33,757 nt of DNA, from contig CAMDBK010000005.1 of the NCBI GenBank assembly GCA_945889235.1, positions 1-33,757 of the forward strand, in the 5' to 3' direction. Source of the DNA: Chitinophaga pinensis (lineage in GTDB: Bacteria > Bacteroidota > Bacteroidia > SXHM01). Position 1 is the stretch's first letter. Each line of letters opens with the position of its first letter. Positions 15,708-23,279 of the stretch are shown here, piece by piece. A program made the translations under genes and the position numbers. The notes under the pieces were generated by a model, which saw nothing but the letters and a program-made list of their open reading frames with translations, was not told the origin of the DNA and did no database searches.

Positions 15708-16087
15708 TACTGTGCCATTCCGCTGTTAACCCAGCATTCAATCTTTTTAATTGTTTCGTCAGGTAATTTGGGATTGTATGCCGGCATAGCAGCACAGCCT
15801 TTTTCCTGTCTGATGGCACAAACTAATTTACCGCTTTTTGCCTGAGCATAAAGCACTTCATCAATAGTAAAATCAAGTGCTCCGCGCAATTTCACCGGAC
15901 CATGACAACCGTTGCAATTCTGATTAAAAATTGGCTTTATATCGGCTGCATAGCTATAAGCAGCACTTCCGCAATCAGCTTTAACTTCTGTAGTGTTAGT
16001 AGTAGTTGTGGTGCTAGTTTCTTTGGTGGTTTTGCAGGCACTTATAACCGCAAATGATGCAATCAATAGGTAGAACGAGTTTTTCAT
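15707..16087 (-). CDS. Mono-heme cytochrome c lipoprotein
   Basis: Lipoprotein of 126 residues. Signal peptide MKNSFYLLIASFAVISAC (Cys18), then a Thr-rich linker (TTKETSTTTTTNTTEVK). The globular part has one heme c site, CNGCH at residues 58-62, in the context IKPIFNQNCNGCHGPVKLRGALDF, and a possible axial Met in CAAMPAYNPKLP. Extra Cys residues (39, about 89, 97 and 117) may form disulfides. The sequence type resembles planctomycete-type cytochrome c domains used for electron transfer in the periplasm. It lies downstream of the porin/Rieske/di-heme operon but has its own -7 box at 16105-16112. It overlaps pyrD; a role in the neighbouring redox operon is more likely than one in pyrimidine synthesis. 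Confidence 0.87.
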   Translation of the reverse strand: MKNSFYLLIASFAVISACKTTKETSTTTTTNTTEVKADCGSAAYSYAADIKPIFNQNCNGCHGPVKLRGALDFTIDEVLYAQAKSGKLVCAIRQEKGCAAMPAYNPKLPDETIKKIECWVNSGMAQ

Positions 16088-16104
16088 AGTTAATTTATTT
16101 GCGG

Positions 16105-16112
16105 CAAAAGTA
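16105..16112 (-). promoter_or_regulatory. TAnnTTTG -7 box for the cytochrome c-pyrD transcript
   Basis: TACTTTTG on the minus strand, 17 bases before ATG 16087, in the 35-base gap after the porin gene. Confidence 0.55.
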
Positions 16113-16122
16113 AAAACAATTA

Positions 16123-17451
16123 TCAGAAATACGTTGAAAACCCAAACTGTATTATTCCTGTTTTTGTTGGCGGATTTCCAAGTAAATCATGTTGCTGCTG
16201 ATAGCGGTAATTCAAACGCAGAACTGTTGTTCCCACGGGTCGAAAAGCAATACATGGAACAACAGCCCACACATCATCTGCAATATTACCGCCTGTTTCT
16301 ATGAATTTCCCGATGTTGTAATCGGCATATTCAAGACGCATACCAAGGTTGAGTTTTGCTTTTTCCCATCCCAATACTTTACGTTGAACAACGGTTCCGA
16401 TAATATCAATAAATCCGCCCCATTGTTGCGTTCCGAAAGTCTGGCTATACGTTGATGGAACATCCACAAATACTTTTGCAACTTCAGCAACAATGTATAA
16501 TCTGTTGTTGAACTGTGAAGTACTGAAATCAGCAGCAATAGCTGTGGCGCTGCGTTTGCTGTCAAGCACCAAACCGTCTTGTTTCCATTTATTGAAAACT
16601 CCAGTCGTATATGAAATTCCCAACTCTCCTATTTTGCGGTTTCGCACTGCAATTTTTCCGCTGAACATGGGCAAGCCACTGTTACTTTCTTCAAATTTAT
16701 CAGGGTCAGATTTTCCGGCACGTAGCGAAGTTCTGTTTTCGGTATTTGAAATTATTTTGTCGTTGAAACCGTTGGTGAGATAGGCTTCGTAACCCACAAT
16801 CCAGTTGTGCGCAAAATATTTTCCGTGCAACCCAAAACCCACATTGGATAAGGTGGCGGGAAGAATGGTGGTTGCAGAAATCGGGCGGTCAACAAAGTCC
16901 CACCGCGGTCCGTCATGGTTCTGATTAAACGCGCCAATCGGGTTCATCATTATCCCTCCGCGCAGATTTACCAAAGGATGAAACTCAATATCCATTGCAG
17001 CAAATTCAAGATTTATTTCTTTGGTTCCATCTTCAAATTCTATCTCTGAAAGGAATTTTATTTTCTTGGCAATGGTGGAAGAAAAGAACAAAGTAAATCT
17101 GCGAAATTGAAAAGAGAAATCATCCGAAACTCCATCAGTAGCTGAGTATTGAGTATTGGCTTCTAAATATCCACCAATAGCAATCGGTAATTTACCAACC
17201 GTTAAAAACGGACGGTTATACACCGCATCCATGTTTAATTTTATCTTGGCTGTATCAGGCAAAACACGTTTGATAAAGGCGCTGTCTTTCTGTGCATTTG
17301 CTGCTGAAAAAACGCCAAAAAGTAAAACTAATGCAAGAGTTATTGCTCGCAAAGGCGCAGAGGACGCAAAGTATACTTGGCTGTTTGTTTTTCCTTCGCG
17401 CTCTTTGCGCCTTTGCGAGCTAATACTATAACTGTATGTAAATATTTTCAT
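16123..17451 (-). CDS. Outer-membrane porin-like beta-barrel protein
   Basis: Predicted outer-membrane barrel, 442 residues from ATG 17451. After the signal peptide (TLALVLLFGVFSAANA, cut before QKD) come alternating amphipathic strands (PIAIGGYLEANTQYS; FSFQFRRFTLFFSSTI; FLSEIEFE; LNLGMRLEYADYN; TVLRLNYRYQQQHD), and the protein ends IIQFGFSTYF with the terminal Phe of barrel proteins. It resembles phosphate-selective-porin-like proteins of Bacteroidota; the substrate is not known. ATG 17451 lies inside the Rieske gene and would add a 32-residue charged leader encoded largely by an inverted repeat (17345-17420). A TTG at 17352, within the repeat, would give the ideal signal peptide MRAITLALVLLFGVFSAANA (409 residues). 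I keep ATG as the outer limit but suspect the TTG. Confidence 0.82.
   Translation of the reverse strand: MKIFTYSYSISSQRRKEREGKTNSQVYFASSAPLRAITLALVLLFGVFSAANAQKDSAFIKRVLPDTAKIKLNMDAVYNRPFLTVGKLPIAIGGYLEANTQYSATDGVSDDFSFQFRRFTLFFSSTIAKKIKFLSEIEFEDGTKEINLEFAAMDIEFHPLVNLRGGIMMNPIGAFNQNHDGPRWDFVDRPISATTILPATLSNVGFGLHGKYFAHNWIVGYEAYLTNGFNDKIISNTENRTSLRAGKSDPDKFEESNSGLPMFSGKIAVRNRKIGELGISYTTGVFNKWKQDGLVLDSKRSATAIAADFSTSQFNNRLYIVAEVAKVFVDVPSTYSQTFGTQQWGGFIDIIGTVVQRKVLGWEKAKLNLGMRLEYADYNIGKFIETGGNIADDVWAVVPCIAFRPVGTTVLRLNYRYQQQHDLLGNPPTKTGIIQFGFSTYF
17345..17420. repeat. Long inverted repeat across the porin start region
   Basis: Arms at 17345-17371 and 17394-17420 around a 22-base loop. The outer 15 bp (GCTCGCAAAGGCGCA and its complement) are perfect; the inner parts have a few mismatches. 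It lies after the Rieske stop and in front of the porin signal peptide, and could form an mRNA hairpin that hides or exposes the porin start. Confidence 0.9.
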
Positions 17452-17863
17452 GGTCTGTAGTGATTAAAAATGTTTTTAAATTTTCTTCAGCAGGCGGGTT
17501 TTGCACAATTCCTTTGTTGGTGAATTCGCTGCCGTGGCAGGGACAAATAAGAAAATCTCCTGACGGATGAAGTTCACAACCTTTATGTGTGCATTCCAAC
17601 AACAGCGCGGTGTATTCTTCACCTGTTTTATAAATGCAAATCGGGAAATTGAGTTTTTCAGTTTTCACTAACACGTATTTGCGTTGCGAAGTTTTGTCGT
17701 CTTGCGTTTTTATAAATTCTATTTTGGGCAGAATGATTTTATTTTCATTCAAACTTGTTTGTGCAAAATAATTTGCACTGGCACAACTTTGAAGAAACAC
17801 TGACAAGGCGCTGCCACCAAGGCAGGCAATACCACAGGTTTTTATAAATTCTTTTCTGTCCAT
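17426..17863 (-). CDS. Rieske [2Fe-2S] protein
   Basis: Exported Rieske iron-sulfur protein of 145 residues. The N-terminus MDRKEFIKTCGIACLGGSALSVFLQSC looks like a signal or anchor with a possible lipobox Cys27. The cluster ligands are all present: CTHKGC (Cys91, His93) and CPCHGS (Cys107, His110), with Cys96 and Cys109 in place for the stabilising disulfide of high-potential Rieske proteins, then F-TNKG and the Pro loop NPPAEENL. It starts one base before the end of the di-heme oxidoreductase gene and leads into the porin gene, so the three form one transcript. It probably passes electrons between the di-heme protein and other periplasmic carriers. It is not a bc1 subunit in this context. 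Confidence 0.9.
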   Translation of the reverse strand: MDRKEFIKTCGIACLGGSALSVFLQSCASANYFAQTSLNENKIILPKIEFIKTQDDKTSQRKYVLVKTEKLNFPICIYKTGEEYTALLLECTHKGCELHPSGDFLICPCHGSEFTNKGIVQNPPAEENLKTFLITTDHENIYIQL

Positions 17864-17864
17864 G

Positions 17865-19052
17865 CTACAATGATTTTAAAAATTTGAGTAACACATCTTT
17901 CTCTGTCTGCGAAAGATTTTGAAACTGAATGTTGCTGTTTTCAGCTTCGCCACCGTGCATTTCAATTGCCTGCTGAATAGTTGTGGCTCTGCCATCGTGC
18001 AATAGAAAATATTGTCCGCCTTGTGAATTTGGTGAAAGACCCAAGCCCCAGAGAGCAGGTGTTCTCCATTCAGATGTTAAAGCTCCTCCTTCTGTATAAC
18101 CATCATCCAAACCACTTCCCATATCATGCAAAAGCAAATCGGTATAGGGATGAAACTCTTTGTTAGAAAGTGCATCAACAGAAGAAAATCCTGTTGTCAA
18201 TGTTTGTTTATGACAGTTTTCACAACCGATATTGATAAACACCTGACCGCCTTGCTGAACTTGTGCATCATCCTGATTACGCTGAATGGGAGCTTTTAAA
18301 GTTTGTAAATAAAACACAACATCATTTACTACTTGCGTGGAAACTTCCGGATCGGTTTCAAGTCCTGAATAAACATCTTTGGGCTCAAACACCGATGTGA
18401 TTCCAATATCCTGATTGTATGCATTTACCGTTTGATGAAGCAGATTATAAGCACCAGCTTTCTTACCAAAACGGCAGATGTATTTTCCATTTTGAGAAAT
18501 TGTATTGTCCAATTCTTCCAGATAATCAGGAATATGTTTCCAGTTAGGAACACCGGAAATACCATCACCATCTGCATCATTCGGGTCAGCCATGGCAAGA
18601 ATATCAGCATCTGAAACCAATTCAATAAATCCCAGACCGGTGTTAGCAGGTGGGGTAAACTTTGATGACGTTGCTCCTGCCGGAATTTGCTCGGGGGTAA
18701 AACCGGGCAATGCACGGTTCTGAAGTTGCGGTGCACCCTGATTTAAAAATTGGTTACCGTTCGTGTCGGGCTGACCGAACCGTGTCAGCGTTGTAAACGG
18801 ATGCCCCTTACCATCCCCGGCATGACAAGTGCCGCAACTTGTGGCTACGAAAATAGAACCGAGTCCTGTTTCAGCAGTAAAAACCTGATTATTAAAAGCC
18901 GCATCACCTTCGAGAAAAATTGCCTGTTGGGCAGAAGTCAGTCCTTCCACTGGACCATCTAATAGTTCATCATCAGCCGGAAGCGATGGAACTAATTTTT
19001 CGCAGGAAACCAGCAGTACAAAGAGGTTTGCAAATAGTATCAGTTGTTTCAT
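17865..19052 (-). CDS. Di-heme oxidoreductase lipoprotein (DHOR/DUF1111 family)
   Basis: Periplasmic di-heme protein of 395 residues from ATG 19052, which gives the lipoprotein signal MKQLILFANLFVLLVSC (Cys17). The longer frame to 19088 would overlap the promoter box. Two heme c sites: CGTCH at residues 73-77 and CENCHK starting at residue 277. Other family features: GLGFIELVSDADILAMADPNDADGDGISGVPN, LLLHDMGSGLDDG, SEWRTPALWGLG, and YFLLHDGRATTIQQAIEMHGGEA. The family is MauG-like and sometimes called thiol oxidoreductase; relatives I know of sit in iron-regulated clusters. First gene of an operon with Rieske and porin genes. Its promoter overlaps the palindrome next to a DtxR-family regulator gene, so metal control is likely. 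Confidence 0.88.
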   Translation of the reverse strand: MKQLILFANLFVLLVSCEKLVPSLPADDELLDGPVEGLTSAQQAIFLEGDAAFNNQVFTAETGLGSIFVATSCGTCHAGDGKGHPFTTLTRFGQPDTNGNQFLNQGAPQLQNRALPGFTPEQIPAGATSSKFTPPANTGLGFIELVSDADILAMADPNDADGDGISGVPNWKHIPDYLEELDNTISQNGKYICRFGKKAGAYNLLHQTVNAYNQDIGITSVFEPKDVYSGLETDPEVSTQVVNDVVFYLQTLKAPIQRNQDDAQVQQGGQVFINIGCENCHKQTLTTGFSSVDALSNKEFHPYTDLLLHDMGSGLDDGYTEGGALTSEWRTPALWGLGLSPNSQGGQYFLLHDGRATTIQQAIEMHGGEAENSNIQFQNLSQTEKDVLLKFLKSL

Positions 19053-19081
19053 TATATCATAAATTTGAATTAATAACGGCA

Positions 19082-19089
19082 CAAACATA
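19082..19089 (-). promoter_or_regulatory. TAnnTTTG -7 box for the di-heme/Rieske/porin operon
   Basis: TATGTTTG on the minus strand, 29 bases before ATG 19052. The palindrome at 19096-19113 fills the spacer just upstream. Confidence 0.65.
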
Positions 19090-19095
19090 ATTATT

Positions 19096-19113
19096 TTTTA
19101 GACTAGTCTAAAA
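19096..19113. promoter_or_regulatory. Predicted operator for the DtxR-family regulator
   Basis: TTTTAGACTAGTCTAAAA, a perfect 18-bp palindrome between the divergent promoters at 19082-19089 and 19143-19150. It lies in the -10/-35 spacer region of the leftward promoter and upstream of the rightward -7 box. A related half-site, AATCTAAAT, follows at about 19128-19136. Size and symmetry fit DtxR/MntR-type operators; binding is inferred from position. Confidence 0.7.
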
Positions 19114-19142
19114 TTTATTTTTATTTTAATCTAAATATATTT

Positions 19143-19150
19143 TACATTTG
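19143..19150 (+). promoter_or_regulatory. TAnnTTTG -7 box for the regulator-NRAMP operon
   Basis: TACATTTG, 20 bases before ATG 19170. Confidence 0.6.
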
Positions 19151-19169
19151 CAACGAAATTACCGACACA

Positions 19170-19832
19170 ATGAATTCACTCACCGAAGAAAACTACCTCA
19201 AAGCAATTTACAAATTAGTGGCTGGTGAAAAAGGTGCGGTTACAACCAACGCTATTGCCCAAAAAATGAACACCAAAGCGGCTTCGGTAACAGATATGCT
19301 GAAAAAACTTTCTGACAAAAAACTGATTAATTATGAAAAATATTACGGTGTAAAACTCACTATAAAAGGCGAAAAAATCGCCCTCACTATCATCCGCAAA
19401 CACCGCCTCTGGGAAATGTTTTTGGTAGAAAAATTAGAGTTCGGCTGGGATGAAGTGCATGACCTTGCCGAACAATTAGAGCACATTAATTCAGAAAAAT
19501 TAGTGGAACAAATTGATAAATTTCTTGACTATCCTAAAGTTGACCCGCATGGCGACCCTATTCCTGATTCAAATGGAAAACTGCAAATTCAGAAGTCTGC
19601 ACTATTATCTACGTTCAAAAAAAATGAAGTGTGTATGATGACAGGTGTTGTTGACCACAGCCCTACTTTTCTGCAATACCTTGCCAAAACAGAACTAACC
19701 TTAGGCAGTACCATAAAAATAAATGACATCAATGATTTTGACCGTTCGCTGCAAATAGCTGTAAACAAAGGCAAAGCTTTTTTCATCAGCAACGAGGTGG
19801 CAAAAAATATTTTAGCAACAGCAAAGCAATGA
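19170..19832 (+). CDS. DtxR/MntR-family metal-dependent transcriptional regulator
   Basis: Cytoplasmic repressor of 220 residues that senses Mn(II) or Fe(II). Seen: N-terminal winged helix TEENYLKAIYKL...VTTNAIAQKMNTKAASVTDMLKKLSDKKLINYEKYYGVKLTIKGE (residues 5-69); dimerisation and metal-binding domain HRLWEMFLVEKLEFGWDEVHDLAEQLEHI, which keeps the His/Glu ligands of HRLxE, VHD and EHI; YPKVDPHGDPIPD; and a C-terminal SH3/FeoA-like domain. The position of Asp8 in B. subtilis MntR is Asn here, and that of Glu11 is Lys, so the metal site is closer to DtxR/IdeR than to classical MntR. It is translationally coupled to the NRAMP gene (ATGA overlap) and faces a palindrome that is probably its operator. 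Confidence 0.92.
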   Translation: MNSLTEENYLKAIYKLVAGEKGAVTTNAIAQKMNTKAASVTDMLKKLSDKKLINYEKYYGVKLTIKGEKIALTIIRKHRLWEMFLVEKLEFGWDEVHDLAEQLEHINSEKLVEQIDKFLDYPKVDPHGDPIPDSNGKLQIQKSALLSTFKKNEVCMMTGVVDHSPTFLQYLAKTELTLGSTIKINDINDFDRSLQIAVNKGKAFFISNEVAKNILATAKQ

Positions 19833-21706
19833 AATACCATTCAGGAAAATCATTGGAAGAGGTTCACGGAAGCGTTGACACAGCAAAGAAAACAGGATTT
19901 TCTAAAAAATTATTTGCCTTTCTTGGTCCGGCATATCTGGTAAGCGTTGGTTACATGGATCCGGGAAACTGGGCAACGGATATTGCCGGTGGCAGCAAAT
20001 TCGGATACCAATTGTTGTGGGTATTATTGATGAGCAACCTTATGGCCTTGATGCTGCAAAGCCTGAGCGCTCGTTTAGGATTAGTGCGCGGAATGGATTT
20101 AGCACAGGCATCACGCGCAACCTATCATCCTGTTATTAATTTTTTCAACTGGCTGCTTGCTGAAATAGCCATTGCCGCCTGCGACCTTGCCGAAGTAATC
20201 GGTATGGCAATCGGACTTCAATTATTGTTTGGTCTTCCTTTGCTGGTTGGTGTTTCCATAACGGTTGCAGATACGCTGTTGCTGCTGGTTTTGCAACGCT
20301 ATGGCATGCGCAAAATGGAAGCATTTATTCTCGCGTTAATTGCAACAATAGGCGTAGCATTTATTGCAGAACTTATTTTTGCAAAGCCAGATGGCGCTGA
20401 ACTGGTAAAAGGTTTTATACCATCTGCCCTGAATGCTGATGCACTTTATATAGCCATCGGAATTATTGGTGCAACGGTAATGCCGCACAATCTGTATTTA
20501 CATTCTTCATTGGTGCAAACACGGAAATTTGAACGTACCTCAAAAGGAATATGGGAAGCCATTAAGTTCAATTTTATTGATACCGCTATTGCACTTAACC
20601 TTGCGCTATTTGTAAATGCAGCAATATTAATTCTTGCTGCCGCTGCATTTTTCACCAACGGATTAAATGAAGTTTCAGAAATTCAGGATGCTCACAAATT
20701 ACTAAATGATGTTCTTGGAACAAGCCTTGCTCCCGCTCTTTTTGCTATAGCCCTCATTGCATCAGGCCAAAGTTCAACTCTTACCGGAACCTTATCGGGA
20801 CAAATTGTAATGGAAGGTTATTTGAATTTACGTATTCAGCCATGGCTTCGAAGATTAATTACTCGCTTGATTGCAATTATACCCGCATTTATTGTCATCT
20901 ATCTTTTTGGTGAAGGTGCAACCGGACAACTCCTTATATTAAGTCAGGTAATATTAAGCATGCAGTTAGGGTTTGCGGTAATTCCTCTTATCCATTTCAC
21001 CAGCAATAAAAAGCAGATGGGTGAATTTGCCATAAAACTTTGGGTGAAAATTTTAGCGTGGCTAATCGCGTTGATTATTGTTTCACTCAATGCCAAACTT
21101 GTAATTGAAAAAATAGGCGAATGGATAAGCGCTTCACAAAATCCGGCAATACTCTATTTAACGGTTGTGCCGCTGATTATTGCAGCAGGTCTGTTATTGT
21201 TGTATATTACCTTTGGTCCTTTATTAGAGAAAAGAATGCAGAAAGAAAGCAAGGTTCCTGATGGTTCGCCATTGGATTTAAAAATCAGTACCGAGAAAAA
21301 ATACAGGCGCATTGGAGTTACTGTGGATTTCAGCAACAGCGACAGCAAAGCAATAAGTCACGCCATTTCCCAGGGAAGCAAAGAGGCTGAATATGTTTTA
21401 ATTCATATTGTGGAAACTGCCGGAGCGCGTCTTATGGACAGTGAGATTGATGACCTTGAAACTGAAACCGATAAACAGAACTTAGAAAAATACAAGACAG
21501 AATTAGCTTCAAAAGGTTTTTCTGTTGAAATAAAGCTCGGCTTCGGAAACCCCAAAAAGAGTATTCCTGAAATAGTGAATTCAACTAATTGTGATTTACT
21601 GGTAATGGGCGCTCACGGTCACCGCGGATTAAAAGATATTATTCTGGGAACCACGCTTGAGGCCGTTCGACACAACATTTCAATTCCACTTTTGATTGTA
21701 AAATAG
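19829..21706 (+). CDS. mntH: NRAMP-type Mn/Fe transporter fused to a UspA domain
   Basis: Inner-membrane proton-coupled divalent metal importer of 625 residues. Residues about 30-465 form the NRAMP core with some eleven helices: TM1 carries the metal-binding DPGNWATD and TM6 the MPHNLYLHSSL motif; GQSSTLTGTLSGQ is also conserved. From about residue 490 a cytoplasmic universal-stress-protein domain follows (YRRIGVTVDFSNSDSKAISHAIS...CDLLVMGAHGHRGLKDIILGTTLEAVRHNISIPLLIVK), keeping the GxxGx9G(S/T) ATP-binding pattern. Canonical MntH is about 410-450 residues, so the tail is an addition that might let nucleotide or stress state adjust uptake. Start ATG 19829 overlaps the regulator stop by four bases. 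Mn(II) is the likely substrate given the regulator, but Fe(II) is possible. Confidence 0.93.
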   Translation: MKYHSGKSLEEVHGSVDTAKKTGFSKKLFAFLGPAYLVSVGYMDPGNWATDIAGGSKFGYQLLWVLLMSNLMALMLQSLSARLGLVRGMDLAQASRATYHPVINFFNWLLAEIAIAACDLAEVIGMAIGLQLLFGLPLLVGVSITVADTLLLLVLQRYGMRKMEAFILALIATIGVAFIAELIFAKPDGAELVKGFIPSALNADALYIAIGIIGATVMPHNLYLHSSLVQTRKFERTSKGIWEAIKFNFIDTAIALNLALFVNAAILILAAAAFFTNGLNEVSEIQDAHKLLNDVLGTSLAPALFAIALIASGQSSTLTGTLSGQIVMEGYLNLRIQPWLRRLITRLIAIIPAFIVIYLFGEGATGQLLILSQVILSMQLGFAVIPLIHFTSNKKQMGEFAIKLWVKILAWLIALIIVSLNAKLVIEKIGEWISASQNPAILYLTVVPLIIAAGLLLLYITFGPLLEKRMQKESKVPDGSPLDLKISTEKKYRRIGVTVDFSNSDSKAISHAISQGSKEAEYVLIHIVETAGARLMDSEIDDLETETDKQNLEKYKTELASKGFSVEIKLGFGNPKKSIPEIVNSTNCDLLVMGAHGHRGLKDIILGTTLEAVRHNISIPLLIVK

Positions 21707-21831
21707 TCACCCTAATTGACCATTCACAATTATTGGCTGGTTTTTCATTTTCCACTATCAATTATCCATTGTTCATTATGGTAAAACCTTAATTGGTCGA
21801 ACTGCGTATTAGCCTTCACTTTATTTAAATA

Positions 21832-23163
21832 ATGGCAAAAAAATACGCTCTTATTCCCGCCCTATTGCTCACTGTTGCAGCAACAGAAGCTCAAAACCTT
21901 GTTCCAAACCCAAGCTTTGAAGAACATACGGTTTGTCCTAAAGAATTAGGCAAACGTCAGCTCTACATCGAAAACTGGATTCAGCCAACTGCCGGCTCAA
22001 TAGATTATTTCCACCGCTGCAGTGATAAGTGTGGAGTACCCGATAACGTAGTTGGATATCAGGAAGCAATGAGCGGTGACGGTTATATAGGACTTACCGT
22101 TTATCACGAGCGTTACAGGGTTTATGCACAGGCTCTTTTAAAACAACCCCTGGTTGCCGGAAAAAGCTATTCAGTTGAATTCAGCATTTGTCTTGCCGAA
22201 AATTCAAAATATGCAATTGGCAACATAGGCGCCTACTTTTCACCCGATAAAATATCAAGTGTAGTTGAAACTACCTTTGAATGTTATGAAAGTGTTGCAT
22301 CTGAGGGCGGATTTAAATTAAACCCCGGACCTTGCAGACCTCAGGTAAATAACCTGAGCGAAAACTTTTTAAAAGATACTAAGAACTGGAAAAAAGTTAC
22401 CGGAAGCTTTACAGCAAAGGGTGGCGAGAAATACATAACCATCGGTAATTTTTTCAGCAAAGTAAAAACCCCTTATATGCCATCCCCTTCCTTGGGTAAA
22501 GGTGAATATGCTTATTATTATATTGATGATGTTGCCGTAGTTGAAACCGGAACTTCTGCCGAACCATTCTTTGTTTCTTCAAATGTTAGTCCTGTAGCCG
22601 GACTGGCTCAGAAAAATCCTGCATGGAAAGAAGAAGCGCTTAAAGAAAAAGCGCCTGCTGAACAATTAATTGACCCGCTTTCTATTAAGGAAATGATGAA
22701 CGAGCAGGAAATTGACAAAAAAATTCAGGAAGTACGCCAGAAACTGGAAGAGCTGAAAGCCATCAATCAGGCGCTTACACAGCAAAAAGCAATTGTTCAG
22801 GCAAAAGCTCAGCCCGATGCAAAACCCACAGTTCTTGAACGCTTATATTTTGCAAAAGCCAAAGCTGAAATCCTTCCTCAGTCTGAGGCCGAGTTAATCA
22901 AGTTGGTTAATATGATGAACAACAGTATTGGTATGAATATACGTATTGACGGACACACCGATGAAAGCGGAAATGAAGAAGGCAATAAAAAACTTTCCTT
23001 GCAGCGTGCTCAGGCTGTAGTTAATTTCCTGGTCATGTTTGACATTGACCCTACCCGCATGACCTATAACGGTTTCGGAAGTTCAAAGCCAATTGCAAAA
23101 AATGATACCGAAGAAGGCCGGAAAATGAACAGGCGCGTTGAGTTTACCATTACAAAGAAGTAA
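21832..23163 (+). CDS. OmpA-family protein with N-terminal beta-sandwich domain
   Basis: Outer-membrane/periplasmic protein of 443 residues. Signal peptide MAKKYALIPALLLTVAATEA. The domain NLVPNPSFEEHTVCPKELGKRQLYIENW...YIDDVAVVE (residues about 21-245) looks like a carbohydrate-binding-type beta sandwich with several Cys. A helical, probably coiled-coil linker follows (EIDKKIQEVRQKLEELKAINQALTQQKAIV). The C-terminal OmpA domain (RLYFAKAKAEILPQSEAEL...IRIDGHTDESGNEEGNKKLSLQRAQAVVNFL...YNGFGSSKPIAKNDTEEGRKMNRRVEF) has the conserved Asp/Arg peptidoglycan-binding residues. It probably tethers a surface or periplasmic module to the wall. It stands alone. The 125-base gap before it is A/T-rich, with low-complexity TCAATTATCCATTGTTCATT sequence and no clear promoter box. 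Confidence 0.88.
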   Translation: MAKKYALIPALLLTVAATEAQNLVPNPSFEEHTVCPKELGKRQLYIENWIQPTAGSIDYFHRCSDKCGVPDNVVGYQEAMSGDGYIGLTVYHERYRVYAQALLKQPLVAGKSYSVEFSICLAENSKYAIGNIGAYFSPDKISSVVETTFECYESVASEGGFKLNPGPCRPQVNNLSENFLKDTKNWKKVTGSFTAKGGEKYITIGNFFSKVKTPYMPSPSLGKGEYAYYYIDDVAVVETGTSAEPFFVSSNVSPVAGLAQKNPAWKEEALKEKAPAEQLIDPLSIKEMMNEQEIDKKIQEVRQKLEELKAINQALTQQKAIVQAKAQPDAKPTVLERLYFAKAKAEILPQSEAELIKLVNMMNNSIGMNIRIDGHTDESGNEEGNKKLSLQRAQAVVNFLVMFDIDPTRMTYNGFGSSKPIAKNDTEEGRKMNRRVEFTITKK

Positions 23164-23255
23164 ATTCAGCTACTGCATATATAAATCTTACATCAACTTG
23201 AATTACATCAAAAAAAGGAGCTTTATTTAAAGAAAAATAAATTAGCCTATTTCCA

Positions 23256-23263
23256 TATCTTTG
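23256..23263 (+). promoter_or_regulatory. TAnnTTTG -7 box for the rocD operon
   Basis: TATCTTTG, 17 bases before ATG 23280. Confidence 0.6.
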
Positions 23264-23279
23264 CTACAAAATAAAGAAC

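Noticed and set aside
22480..22515. A family B repeat in the OmpA-family gene (SPSLGKGE resembles the repeat translation)
   Set aside because: The bases do not form the CCCTCTCC/GGAGAGGG hairpin; the protein similarity is coincidental.
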